DNA of 64,000 nucleotides. Source: Schistocephalus solidus (lineage: Eukaryota; Platyhelminthes; Cestoda; Diphyllobothriidea; Diphyllobothriidae). Shown here in pieces: positions 35,973 through 46,727 of this stretch; position 1 is the first letter of the stretch; each line of letters opens with the position of its first letter. The position numbers and the translations under genes were made by a program. The notes under the pieces are model-generated. The model saw nothing but the letters and a program-made list of their open reading frames with translations, did not search any database and was not told the DNA's origin. The stretch covers positions 62,001 to 126,000 of the forward strand of contig WEDG01000399.1 of NCBI GenBank assembly GCA_017591395.1, written 5' to 3'.

Positions 35973-37530
35973 ACAGAACATGCTTGTTCTACCTTAGAAT
36001 GGAGACCTGGTGGATGATGTGAAGATAGTTATTTGTTTTTTTTTGAGTTTAGGATATTTTTTTAGAGAAAGATGAGCTCAAAAGAATTTAAGAGTCATGA
36101 AGTTAGGGAAACGTTTATTGAATGCAGATTAAAGTGTTTGAGGGCAACCTTATAATTTTTATTTGAGTCTAGATAAACACGCACTTAACAGTGGCTACGT
36201 TTTCAGTACATGCTTTACTTTTATCAAATTACAGCACAAAAAAGATGAAAGTTAAAAGTTCACGGATGTCAAAAGCTAACTAGCAAACATATCATTCAGT
36301 GTGAAAATGTTTTGTTGATAGTATGTTAAGGATTCTAAGATTTTTGTGTTAATCAAGTTTGTAGCTCAGGTCCTTTTAAAGATATTAAGAAGGAATTCTC
36401 CACAGTCTTACCATAATGTTATCATTAAGACATTGTATACTGAAACGCTCATTTATAAATGTTGGCAGGCAGCTAATAAAACACTGGACGTTAAATTGTT
36501 TGAGGAAATCGGGGAAACTGTAAGATACATGAGGCTTAAGCCCGCAATCGTATTGTGAAGGCGTCTAGCGAACGCAAAGTTTCCTCCTGGGGTTTAGTTT
36601 ACAGCGCCCGCCAAGAAGTGGGATAGATTTTTCGAAAGCGTGATTTCACAACGAGAGCATGTCATTAAACTACTCCTCATATGTGAGTACACGTTTATAT
36701 TTACTCTTTACGATTAGCCAACGGCGGATTATTTCCTGATGTATAAGTGCATTCTAGACAATCTGTAACCAAGAGGGAGTTCAAAAGCCTGAGCCTATCT
36801 TTCACTCTGATCCTCACTCGTTAAGGGAGTTCTGGGTGGTCGATTGAACCATTATCACAAGAAGGATTCAGGCTATGATTTGAAGAAGCATGAACAACAA
36901 AGCGTTTACGTGTAAAGTGACGTAATCAGTTACACACGTTGACTATTGAGCTATACAAACAACGTCTTATCTCCCAACATTTCCAACTGCCATTGTCTGG
37001 ACAGAACATGCTTGTTCTACCTTAGAATGAAGACCTTGCGGTCAATGACGGAACAAATATATTGATTGTTTTTGAGAAGAGGAGAGAAGGATATTTTTCA
37101 GTGAAAGATTAAACAACGGAATATAAGGGTCATAAATGTATTGAAACCTTTATTGAATGCAGATAAGAGTAAGCGAGGTCAACCATATAATTTTATATTC
37201 GAGTCTTGATGAATACGCACATTTAAAAGTATTGTACGTTAGCAGTGATAGCTTAATATTCATCAAATTTCACCAGAGAAATGAGAAAAATGAAAAGTGG
37301 AAAAAACGTAAAATGCTGACTAGCAAACAGGTCGTTCAATGTGAAAACCTTTTTTTGTTAGGATGATAACGTTTTTGAGATTGTCCATATGGTCTTGTTG
37401 TTAGCGGGGCTTAACATATTCTTATCACTTAGATATTGTATACTAAAACGTTGATTTATAAATTTTGGCAGGCAGATACTAAACCACAGGACGTTCGATT
37501 TTTTGAAGAAATCGGGGATACTGTAAAAAA
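35973..37530 (+). repeat. Tandem duplication at outer end of the right arm, period about 1.04 kb
   Basis: ACAGAACATGCTTGTTCTACCTTAGAATG begins at 35,973 and 37,011. Downstream parts also match (TTTATAAATKTTGGCAGGCAG at 36,448 and 37,455; GAGGAAATCGGGGA at 36,503 and 37,507). The left arm has one copy (5,480-6,060). Confidence 0.75.
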
Positions 37531-37609
37531 GACGATGCCTAGGCACGCAAACTTCTTTTTGGGGCGTCTCGCGAACGCATATTTTCCTCGTGAGGTTTTG
37601 TTAATAGCA

Positions 37610-37986
37610 CAAGCCAAGGTTTTACATAGAGGTAGGTCCTGCGTTACTTATTTGCTCTACTGTTTAGAACGTTGGACTTGGGCGGTCAATAGAGGAAATA
37701 TTGTGTACGCAGTCTATATTAACTTCAAAAAGGCTATCGATAGCGTGCCACACCACAACTTTCTTTGTTAAATAAACTGCATATGAGTAAGAGGTAGACT
37801 TCTGAAATTGATAGAAAACTTCCTCAGCAACAAACAGTCGGCCCAGGTTGAGGTTAAGAGTGGTGTTCCTCAAGGCTCACTTTTCGGCCCTCTTTTGTTC
37901 ATTGTCTACATCAACGATTGCGCCAACCAACTGGACTGCAATATTTCCATGATTGCTGATTATCTCAAATTGCACGAGGTGATTAT
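37610..37986 (+). mobile_element. LINE-B fragment 1 (reverse transcriptase palm)
   Basis: Carries GRSCVTYLLYCLERWTWAV, a VYAVYINFKKAIDSVPHH segment, GVPQGSLFGPLLFIVYIND and MIADYLKLH. The catalytic F-A-D-D is degraded to I-A-D-Y. Both ends are truncated. It joins directly, head to tail, to a second fragment at about 37,987. Confidence 0.8.
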
Positions 37987-39197
37987 GGTGGAATGAAGGC
38001 CTAACTCATGCGCACTTAGTGGGAAACTTAATTCTTTGACAACTTAAGCGAGGACTGGGGAAATTTCTAGGACGTACTGCACAGGCATATCGAAAATCAT
38101 TGTCCGATTTTATGTATAAGGTTAACCAACAGACCGCGATGGCTTACGCAGGCCTCACAAATCTAAGTTAACTAAAAGCGGAGATTGTGAAAAACATCGC
38201 TTACCGACGGAATTCCTGCACCCCTTAATGCGTACAAAATGCAGAGAAATTGGGTCAAGGGTCTAATTGTAAGAACAAGACAGGATTTCGAAGTGGACCT
38301 GCTGAACCAGACCACGGTAAACCCGAAAATTTTATCGGGTTACCTCAGGCAGAATAAACGGAACAAGGATCTGCTACCCCTGCTGAGGATCACCGAGGGC
38401 AAAGACCTTACTGAAGACGGTGCAAAGGCTGATCATCTTCCGCAATTTTTCCGATCAGTTGTCCCAAAGGTAACGAGATACGAGTACTCTGCAGATGTCT
38501 TCGAAATGGATACTATAGTTGAGACTGTTCAATTCACCGAGACTATTGTCCTCAAGGAAATGTTGGGTTTACATAAATCAACGTCAGCGGGACCCGATGA
38601 AGTACCTGCCAAGATCTTAAAAGAGATCGCGAGCGACTGGCAAAACCAGTCTCTACGCTTTTCCAAATATCTTTCGAGATCGGAGGTCTACCAGCCAATT
38701 GGGAATCCGCATGGATTAAGCCGCTCTATAAGTATGGTAGCCGGGTCTACGCAAACAATTATCGACCAGTCAGCCCTACTTCAATTTTCTTCAAAATAAT
38801 TAATTAAGCAGTTCATAGAACATAACAATTTGCTTTACGATGCCAAACACTGTTTCCGTCGAGGTAGGTCCTGGGTTAAAAATCTGCTCTACTCTTTAGA
38901 ACGTTGGACTGGGGCAGTCGATAGAGGAAATACGGTGCACGCAGTCTATATTGACTTCGAAAAGGCTTTCGATAGGGTGCCGAACCACTGCCTTCTTTAT
39001 AAATTTAACCGAATAGGAGTAAGAGGTTGACTTCCGAAATTGATAGAAAACTTCCTAATTGGCCGTTCACAAATGATCCATATCAACGAAAAACTGTCGG
39101 CCAAGGTTAAGGTTGAGAGTGGTGTTCCCCAAAGCTCTCTTCTCGGCTATATTTTGTTAATTGTCTACATCAACGATTGTGCCAACAAACTGGACTG
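37987..39197 (+). mobile_element. LINE-B fragment 2 (linker plus N-terminal half of RT)
   Basis: Begins in the endonuclease-RT linker (matches about 22,075 of the main copy). It holds a long frame 38,239-38,799 (KGLIVRTRQDFEVDLLNQ, then SAGPDEVPAKILKEIASD), and then NLLYSLERWTGAVDRG, YIDFEKAFDRVPNH and LIGRSQMIHINEKLS. It ends abruptly at ANKLDC (39,197), where it abuts the conserved exon shared with 44.6 kb. It retains SAGPDEVPAK in frame where the main copy is frameshifted. Confidence 0.85.
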
Positions 39198-39388
39198 CGT
39201 CGCCTTTGACATCCAAACCCTGTCTGCCGCAGAGCATATTTGATCACTTGACGAGAGTTATTGTACGGTTTTATCATACTGACGTAGACTGTGCACGGTG
39301 CAAAAACCAGAGCACAATGATCAAACACAGTCGACCAACAGTGCAAATCTCTAAATATATGTACGCTAAGGTTTTCGCCGTCAAGTAA
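39198..39388 (+). pseudogene. Exon copy of the 44,587 gene, truncated by LINE-B
   Basis: Open frame with FDHLTRVIVRFYHTDVD, CKNQSTMIKHSRPTVQ and FAVK, homologous to the exon at 44,587-44,805. The acceptor present there is replaced here by the LINE junction. It stops at the codon after FAVK, whereas the other copy continues for 14 residues. Confidence 0.45.
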
Positions 39389-39640
39389 GCGCACCAACTA
39401 CTAATCTTGCTTTGGCTCAACGCATTGTGCTGGAGGACACATCCTTGCTGGTCTTCATACCCCTGTGTTCATCGAAGTAATTCACAAAATTCCTCTTTTC
39501 AGCCATACGCTCGCGCGTTGTACATTGCTGCATAAAGGTCCAATCTAAACAGCAGAAATACTTGTTGCTCATATTTAAGATTTTTTTTTGAAATAACATT
39601 GTAACTTGTCAGCCTGTAAATTTGAACAAAATGTATGCAC
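39240..39640 (+). repeat. Direct repeat, partner at 44,640-45,040
   Basis: Shared from the exon through the 3' flank, for example TTGCTGGTCTTC (39,446 and 44,819), CGTTGT.CATTGCTG (39,517 and 44,894) and TTGCTCATATTT (39,564 and 44,940). Confidence 0.8.
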
Positions 39641-40189
39641 AATTTTCGAGGCAGTTGTCGAATAACAATTATATGCAATTTATATGGAATTAACAGAAAA
39701 CTACTTTCACCTTCACAAAGAGCGTTTCCTGTAGTAGGAATATAGAAGTATAAACGGAGTTCTGTTAATTTCGACATTTCACATATTTCCATACTCCAGG
39801 TTGTGTGTTATCGTGTTCCCGATGACAGTGGTTGTAATTCATGATGAGTATTGCAAACAGAAAACCGTCTTAGGTAGGCAAAGCGAAAGTGCCTAATGAG
39901 GGAATTTGGAGGACTGAGACCACACACATGCACATCGAGTTCCCTAAATTATTTGAAAAACTGGCACAAATGGTCACTGGGTTATCCGTTTCTGACTGAT
40001 CTGCTTTCGCAAGCCACATCAAGCTTAAAGTCACGTGTGAAGATCCAAGACTGGAAACCGAGTTTTTTTATCAGCTATTACTGCGTCATGAGTTACATCA
40101 AGGAGCTAAAGGCTACTATGCAAAGATCCTATTCCTTTAAAGTTTGAGCATCTATTGACTGCAAGCAGTAACCATGACCGATATTCATA

Positions 40190-41980
40190 AAAAGACCGAA
40201 ATTAAAGGAAAACTTTAAAAATGAATGGATACGATGTTTTATATAGGAAAATCTCACTTTCTCAAAATGTCTCAAAAATAGATAGGATTTTTTCGAATTT
40301 ACATCTACTCGCCCATTAAGCGTAATATTTGAAGAAGAGTTGTGTGCTATTAACTCAGTACAATAAAGAAATGTTTTTTGGCAACATCTTTGAAAGTACA
40401 TCATTATTATTAAGAGTATCGAAATCAATGAAAACAATTCATATTTTTTAAACGACTGTTTTTAGCAGAATGTAATGAATGCAGACGGGAGAAAAAATTG
40501 TATTTTGAAGGTAGGCATCCCGAGTTGACTGAAATATTTTCCAGTTATACTGCACATTAATGATTACTACAATCCTACACAAGCATTATTTTCTTCTTTA
40601 AAATACGCTTATATTAATATTTCAGTTTAGTTTTTGTACATAATGGTGTGAATACAGACGGGCGAAAAATATGATTGTTCGAAAGAACGCCACCCAAGGT
40701 GACTGAAATTTTTCCCGTTATGCTGCACGTTTACGAGTATGATAATCCTACTCAAACATACTTTTCACGCCAAAACACGTTATTATTAATTTTAAAATAT
40801 ATTTTTGAGGTTAAAATTAGTATTTAAACAAAGAAAAAAAGGCATAATTATCCTTCGCAAAATTTACCATAAGGCCACTAATTTTTAAGCTGGTTCAGTT
40901 CAGTTTACCTTGTCGTGTTAAGCCGGCCATTTAAGGCATCCTAATTGGTGCTTAGATATGCAGCATTCTCTTAATTTCTAATTCTCGTAAAACATTTAAT
41001 TTTTTTCATTTGCAAGTGTTCATATGAAAAAGCAGAAGATCGCTAAAGTTATTCGCAGATATCAAACCCGCACTCACTGAGCAGATGACAGACGTTAATA
41101 AGGCGGCTGGTAAAACGGGAGATGTCAGTTATGGCAAAGGATAGATAATGTTGGCGTATTTATTTAAGCTCTGCGCACTGGGCAATGCCTTTGAAGATCT
41201 TTTAATATTAAGCCATCAAAGCGTGTTTTGCACTATGTAGCAAGCTAAAAATTTTAGACACAGATACGCAAGTCCGCTTGTGTGCCTACGAACTAGGTTC
41301 TTGCAAAGACACAATTATGAAGAAAGTAGACATTTTGGGGGTTCATATCAGCTTCTGCAATTCTGACCTGTCTGCCTGCAGTAAAAACATACGCTGACCG
41401 AATGACATGAAAATATCTTCAAAGGCACCGTCAATTGCATCCACTCACATTTAAAACTATAGCCCATCAACAACCTTATTTAAAACTGGAATTTTATTCG
41501 TGTCTCGACGTCTATTTCACTCGCATCTTCAACCTGCTGGGAAATGTCTTCACCTTAATTCTCTTTAATACGTAACTAGGCATTTTCTGAATAATCCAAT
41601 GCATGATTAACAAATTTGTGCACTGCGAGAAGATCATAGACATTATTGCCCATTTGAAAGTTTTCTCCATTCTTTTATTTACTGTGGCTATGTGATAAGA
41701 ATGAAATTGATGACGAATTAGTTAATTGTCAAATATATAAGGTAATCTTTTGTAATGAAAATATTTAAAAAATATCTGAGGAGCTTAAAGGATAGGGACA
41801 CTGTTAGCTCCCAACCAACTCTAGATGAAAGATCATTTAAAATATTTTGCATCAAAAAGTGTTAGCAAAACGGCACTTTATGTAGCCATCTCCCCTACAA
41901 TTCTTTCGACGACCAGAAGTAATGAGCATGGTTGACCTACCAGCTAGTTGTGGTAAATCAGTAATTGAATAGTTTTTTTA
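40190..41980 (+). repeat. Unit R, copy 2
   Basis: Same order as copy 1 (2,530-4,170), with an extra internal duplication near 40,440-40,760, where the GACTGAAATWTTTYCCGTTAT segment appears twice. No conserved coding frame. Confidence 0.75.
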
Positions 41981-42993
41981 AACCGACTGAGAGCATACCT
42001 TAAAAATGGAAAATATCAAAGAGTAAAATGCTTAACTAAATAAGAAAAAACCAAAAAAAATTATAAGAAAATTGTCGTTTTTACAGTTAAGACTGCTGGT
42101 ACCCAGCACGAAGCTGCTTTTAAAACCCAAATCCTTACGCGACTGAAATATTTTAAGACTATGCTGTAGTATGAATAAAGTTCAAATAACAGTTAAGTAA
42201 TATTCTCGAAACAAAATGCATTTTAGAGTTTTTTTCAAAACGTTTGTGATGTAGAAAATCTACTGCACTTCCAAAGGGCTTTAAGTAGACGCAACGGTCA
42301 ACTTAGTTTTTTAATAGGAATTTGCCTAACTGTTACCAAAAAGATTAAGACTTGAATATGCACAGTTAATAAGGACTCCAAATATTTATTGTACAGTTCT
42401 TATAGTGGGCACTGGCACCCGGCCATGGCTGAGAATGGCAACTGTTTTTTTAGGCTCGTGGGGCAGGTTCTGTTTCAATCCCATTCGCATGTGTTGCAGA
42501 ACCCTTGGAGTGTTGTGGCATATGTTGCGTAGGATGAGGGGCAGAAGGGCGTATAGAAGTGGCACCTGGGCAGCTGCGTCTATCAGGATGCACATACCCG
42601 TGTCCGAGTAGACGTCCGTAACGTGGCTACCGGTTCGGTGGGTCTGGAGGCGCTCACTTTGTCCGAAAATGCCCTTCAGGCACTAACATGGGGAAGAGTA
42701 GGCACTGTGTACCTCTTGAACCGAAACTAATGCCTCCAGACAACCTAGTCTCAATGGAGGGAAAAGAAGGGTTAGGATGAAAGTTTCAATTAATTCCAAC
42801 AGAACTTACCTATTGGGCGTCAACGATTCCTCACACAAATTTGACCTGGTGAGAAAATCAAATCCTAGTCAAGAAGAAAATTTTACCTCTCTTTGTTGGC
42901 TGGTAGATAGCAAGCAACGTTTGATTGGCGGTCGAGTAATGCATAAATTGGAAACGGCGGAGCATATTACAGAGACTGCTTTTGGGAACATAC

Positions 42994-43460
42994 ATGCAAT
43001 ACATTTTGGTATTATGTTGGGCCTACTTATTGCTATTTGTGCATTGCTCCCATTGCTGTAACAACAGACGAGGTACGTTATCATCTAGTCCATTTTAGAT
43101 TTTTTGTACAACCAGTGCACTCATTTTAGAATTAACATTTAGATGCTATGTGGTGCTGTAAAATATTTAAGCATATTGCAATCATAATATCTGAGTTATT
43201 GAAGCGCACAAATATGTATACCCACGATTTCGGGATGGAAGCATTGAGGCTGGCGAAAGTATTAACAATGTTTTGGGGCATTCGAAATCCCCACAGTTAA
43301 GAGAACAACTGCACAGTTGATTTCTTCATGGGCGCACAACTAACTAAATTCATGAGCAAAAAATTGCAGCAACCAACAGGAATTCTTTATCCAAATGATT
43401 TTGAATTCCTTCTCAAGAGTGTTTTACGTTTCATGAAGAAACACATGCCCATCACTTTTT
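42994..43460 (+). pseudogene. Copy of the 204-residue secreted-protein gene lacking exon 2
   Basis: Exon 1 (42,994-43,072, 79 nt) encodes MQYILVLCWAYLLLFVHCSH, then CCNNRR, and ends at GAG/GTACGT, with the same length and phase as the intact gene at 61,733. About 60 bp later comes the exon 3 acceptor (CATTTTAG, 43,129). Intron 1, exon 2 and most of intron 2 are missing. Exon 3 starts AAT TAA and has a further stop at the PHS-TAA position. Joined to exon 1 it would give only about ten further codons. A dead relative. Confidence 0.6.
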
Positions 43461-43814
43461 AATACTTTAATTAATACCAGTCTGTACAAGCAAAAAAACG
43501 TTTAAAGATTCACCCAATGGAATGTAATGCATCTAAAAATAAACTTCATTTTGAGAAGACTTAGTTATTTTCAATTTCCTCAAGCTGACCTCCCATGCAA
43601 AAAAGGATCGGTTATTTAAGGTTTTAACTGAAATATTTGACATAATTTATGGCTCTTTATGTCTTTTTTTCGCCCAAAAAAATTAATTAAAGAAAGTGCA
43701 TTCTTTGGTTGAGTTTACACTACACGGATGTCTCTAGGCCTCGTCTTAATTTGGACTCTGCCAAAAGAAGCCACCGAATACACGAGGCCTATGAAGATTT
43801 GTTGTAATTTGCAG

Positions 43815-44120
43815 CATTCCTTTTGAAACGAGGTTCCTCACGTAATACAAATCGTCAGAAATTTATGGTATGCACTGGCGCAGGAATTTTTCAATGCAAA
43901 ATCCAATGTATTCCATCGAATGCAGGTTTCTTCGTCGGATAATTATTTTTTTAGATCAATCAATGTTTTGGGTCTCCACTGTCTCAAACAACATTGCGTA
44001 GTGCGTTGGTAAGAGAAGGGTTGAATTCGGGGCTTTTCTCAGAAGGTACTCCTAAATGAAATCGCTGTTCACTTATCATAATTTGCAGTGCCGAAATATA
44101 TAAAAGCTGACTATCAGAAG
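43815..44120 (+). CDS. Exon Y/X block, copy at 43.8 kb
   Basis: Acceptor TGTAATTTGCAG, then frame Y (FLLKRGSSRNTNRQKF and CTGAGIFQCKIQ to NAGFFVG), stop at 43,942. Overlapping it, frame X (ALAQEFFNAKS, DNYFFRSINVLGLHC) ends at donor TG/GTAAGA (44,009, phase 2). An 80-bp intron to TTTGCAG (44,088) follows, then CAEIYKS and stop. Both frames are conserved in the 63.3 kb copy, so which is translated is unclear: Y as a terminal exon, X as a later gene, or one of them chance. ATATATAAAAGC at 44,095-44,106 is also a good TATA box for a downstream unit. Confidence 0.35.
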
Positions 44121-44586
44121 ATACGAAAATCCAAAAGTATGGGAGACTGGAGTGGCCTTTATTCGGCTTATTCACCGTCATTTGCCGATGACATGACAAT
44201 ATTAGATACAGAATAACTAGGAAATCAAGGCAAGTCGATGGCCTATGAAGCTTTTCAAGGTGAACACTTGAACATTTAAGAAAACTGGGGTCATGTCATG
44301 TAAGTCTAAATGTGAACTATCAAACCCAAGGAGAGAGTGCAAAAGAAGTTGACGTAGTTATCCTACCATCTGTTTAACTGTTCTATATTTCTTCGAGGTA
44401 AGTGACTACCTGTTGCTACGTGACCACCTGCATAGTCCCCAGGTCCTGCCGTGTTGTATGTCGATCAGATATTTTCTTCCTAGCCAGCAATAGCAACCTT
44501 CTTTTAATGATTATAGTCCAGTTTCTCCATCAAGGGGAGAGGAACAACTGCCGCTTCACATGCGGATGTTAAGTCATTCCGGGCAG

Positions 44587-44805
44587 ATGCAAAACGTAAC
44601 TGCGAACCAATTTATTGAAGTGTCGTGAAGAGAAATCGTACGGTTTAATCATATTGACGTAGAGTTTGACCAGTGCAAAGTACAGAGCACAATGGCCAAA
44701 TACAGCCGACCAAATGTGCAAATGCTCAACTTTCTGTACGAAAAAATGTTCGCTGTCAAGCCACTGCAACAAATTCAAATCTTGCCCCGACTAAGAGCAT
44801 CGTGA
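44587..44805 (+). pseudogene. Terminal exon with one in-frame stop, unknown family
   Basis: Acceptor CATTCCGGGCAG followed by a 72-codon frame with a single TGA at 44,626-44,628. It contains REIVRFNHIDVEFDQC, KVQSTMAKYSRPNVQ and MFAVKPLQQIQILPRL. The copy at 39.2 kb has no TGA but has lost its acceptor. A strong donor (TTCGAG/GTAAGT, 44,395) lies about 190 bp upstream and could close the preceding exon; a leader frame there is not clear. Confidence 0.4.
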
Positions 44806-45079
44806 TGAAAGACACCCCTTTGCTGGTCTTCGCACCCACGCGTCCGTCGAAATAATACAAGAACTTCCTCCTTTTAGCCATCCCACTCGCACGTTGTTCA
44901 TTGCTGAATAGAGGCTCCATATGATGAGCAGAAATACCAGTTGCTCATATTTTAGAGCATTTTTGGAATAACTCTGTAGATTTTCAGTCTTTCAATGTGA
45001 AAAAAATGTATGCGCAATTCACGAGGCAATTTAAGATACCAAGGCATACAAATTTGTAATGCAATTTTTTAATAACAAG

Positions 45080-46330
45080 AATATGCCACTGATTTTAAAC
45101 TGGTACGGTTCCTTTACCCTTTTCGTTTTTAGGCGGTCATTCAAAGCAACCCAACCTGTGCTTAGATATGCAGCACCCCCTTAATTTATAATACTCGTAA
45201 AAAATTGAATTTTTCAGTATCAATTTTATTTATAAGAAAAAAGCAGAAGATCACTTAATAATTCCTAGATATCAAACTTGCTCCACTGAGAAGACAACAG
45301 ACGTGAAGCAGGTGGCTATTCAAACGGGAGATGTCAGTAATCGCCAAGAATAGCTAAAGGTTAGCTTATTCAGTGAAGCTCTGTGCACGGGGCAATGCCT
45401 TTGAAGATCTTTTAATATTAAGCGATCAAAGCATGTGATTGTACCATGTAGCAAGAAGGGAGAATTATGGACATAGATACGCAAGTCTGCTTGTGTGTCT
45501 ACGAAGTGGATTTTATAAAGACATAGTTATAAAGAAAGAAGACAGTCCTGGGGAATCTAATCGGATTCTGCAATCCCGGCCTTTCTACCTGTATTAAACT
45601 CATATGCTGTCTGAATGACATTAAATATCTTTAATGGCACCGTATATTGCCCCAAATCACATTTAACACTGAAGCCTGTCAATAACCGTATTTTAAACAA
45701 GCATTTGCCTCGTGTCTGCACGTCTATTTCAATCGCATCGTCAACCCGCTGCGGAAGAACTTCACCCAAATTGTCTTTATTATTAAACCCAGCATTTATA
45801 AATTAAAATTGGTGGGGTTAAAAAAGGATCACATTGCCTGAAGATCATGGGCGATTTGCCCATTTGCAAGCATTTTACACTCAATAATTTATTGTAGTAA
45901 TGTGAAGGAAATTACCGTAATATAAAATTAGTTGACTGCCAAATGTGTAAGGTAATCATTCGAAATTAAAATTCTTAAAATAATATCTCAGGAGCTTACA
46001 GGAACGTGAAACTGCTAGCTCACAACCAATTCTCGCTTGAAAATCCGTTGCAATATTTTGCATCAGATGTTTTAGGAAAACGGTGCTGTATGTACCCTTC
46101 TTCACATCATTTCTTCCGACGACCAAAAGTTATGAGCGTGGTCGACCTACCAGCTTTGGTCTATGGAAATTCCCGATATCGATGAATGAATTCAAGTTTC
46201 TAAAAAGGCTCCTAGGTGCCTCCATGAAAGCGGTACTGCTAGATTGCGGTCAACAGTCAATGTTAATCCTTAAAAAAATATTTTGTCCGATTTGGGAGCT
46301 GAAAGTTAACTGATTATTGCCTGTATTATT
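45080..46330 (+). repeat. Unit R, copy 3 (5'-truncated)
   Basis: Matches copy 1 from about 3,030 to 4,290 (CGGTCATTCAAAGCAACCCA, ATCTTTTAATATTAAGCGATC, TTCTTCCGACGACC). It follows directly on the 44.64-45.04 kb repeat, as copy 2 follows 39.24-39.64 kb, so the two elements were probably duplicated together. Confidence 0.75.
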
Positions 46331-46665
46331 TCCAAGTTTAATCACGCCAAGACCTTATGAAAATGAATATGGAAGTGAATTCTCGAACATGCAACATGGG
46401 CTGATCACCCTATTTAATTTTATTAGAATCAAAGTGTTTCTTTTACTGGGAATTCGAGCAAGTAAGTTCGACATGAACCCAGTAAGATCATATGGTTTTT
46501 CAATACAACGCCGGCATTGCATTGTATTAGATTGTTTACGTGGGCTCAGGTTACTCAGTAGTTTTTATGACAACGCAGGCGATCCGTTGTAACAAAGTGG
46601 ACATAACACTTTTTTAAAACAGACATTTGGGGTTAAAATTCACAGAGAACTACCTTTGCCACAAA
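46331..46665 (+). other. About 335-bp insertion in unit R flank, with open frame
   Basis: Sequence on each side is adjacent in copy 1 (near 4,340-4,380), so this segment is inserted. It lies within a 91-codon plus frame (to 46,592) with no domain; AAG after TTATTTCC may be an acceptor. Not obviously related to the insertion at 6,255-6,625. Confidence 0.4.
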
Positions 46666-46727
46666 GTTCGTTCAAGAAATGTTATCTGTGTGTTTGATTT
46701 CTAAATTATGTGTCCAAATGTATAAGA

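Larger units (their letters stand above)
26215..36995 (-). repeat. Right arm of giant inverted duplication
   Basis: Matches the left arm in reverse order (anchors listed there). It lacks the LINE-A copy and the 12.66-14.55 kb insert. Instead it has about 3 kb extra between about 31,000 and 33,850 that contains a three-copy repeat, a tRNA-like fragment and additional copies of the leader-exon block. At its outer end the last kilobase is tandemly duplicated (35,973-37,530). Confidence 0.85.
42280..44220 (+). repeat. Direct repeat block D, copy 1 (partner 61,370-63,980)
   Basis: Begins at the TTTAAGTAGACGCRACGG segment (42,280; also at 61,378 and 31,861). It runs through the signal-peptide exon, exon 3 relic and exon Y/X block to the CATTTGCCGAT segment (44,176 and 63,938). 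Copy 2 contains about 650 bp with exon 2 that copy 1 lacks; copy 1 has about 330 bp extra before the signal exon (42,400-42,770). Confidence 0.85.

Noticed and set aside
42777..43061. 95-codon open frame ending in a hydrophobic segment (FGIMLGLLIAICALLPLL), apparently a membrane protein
   Set aside because: The paralogue at 61.5-61.8 kb has a TGA in this frame. The conserved donor GAG/GTACGT fits the +1 frame, where the same bases give a signal peptide starting at 42,994.
42869..43084. Minus-strand frame conserved with 61,629-61,886
   Set aside because: It is antisense to the signal-peptide exon; its conservation follows from the sense-strand exon and duplication, and no splice sites support it.
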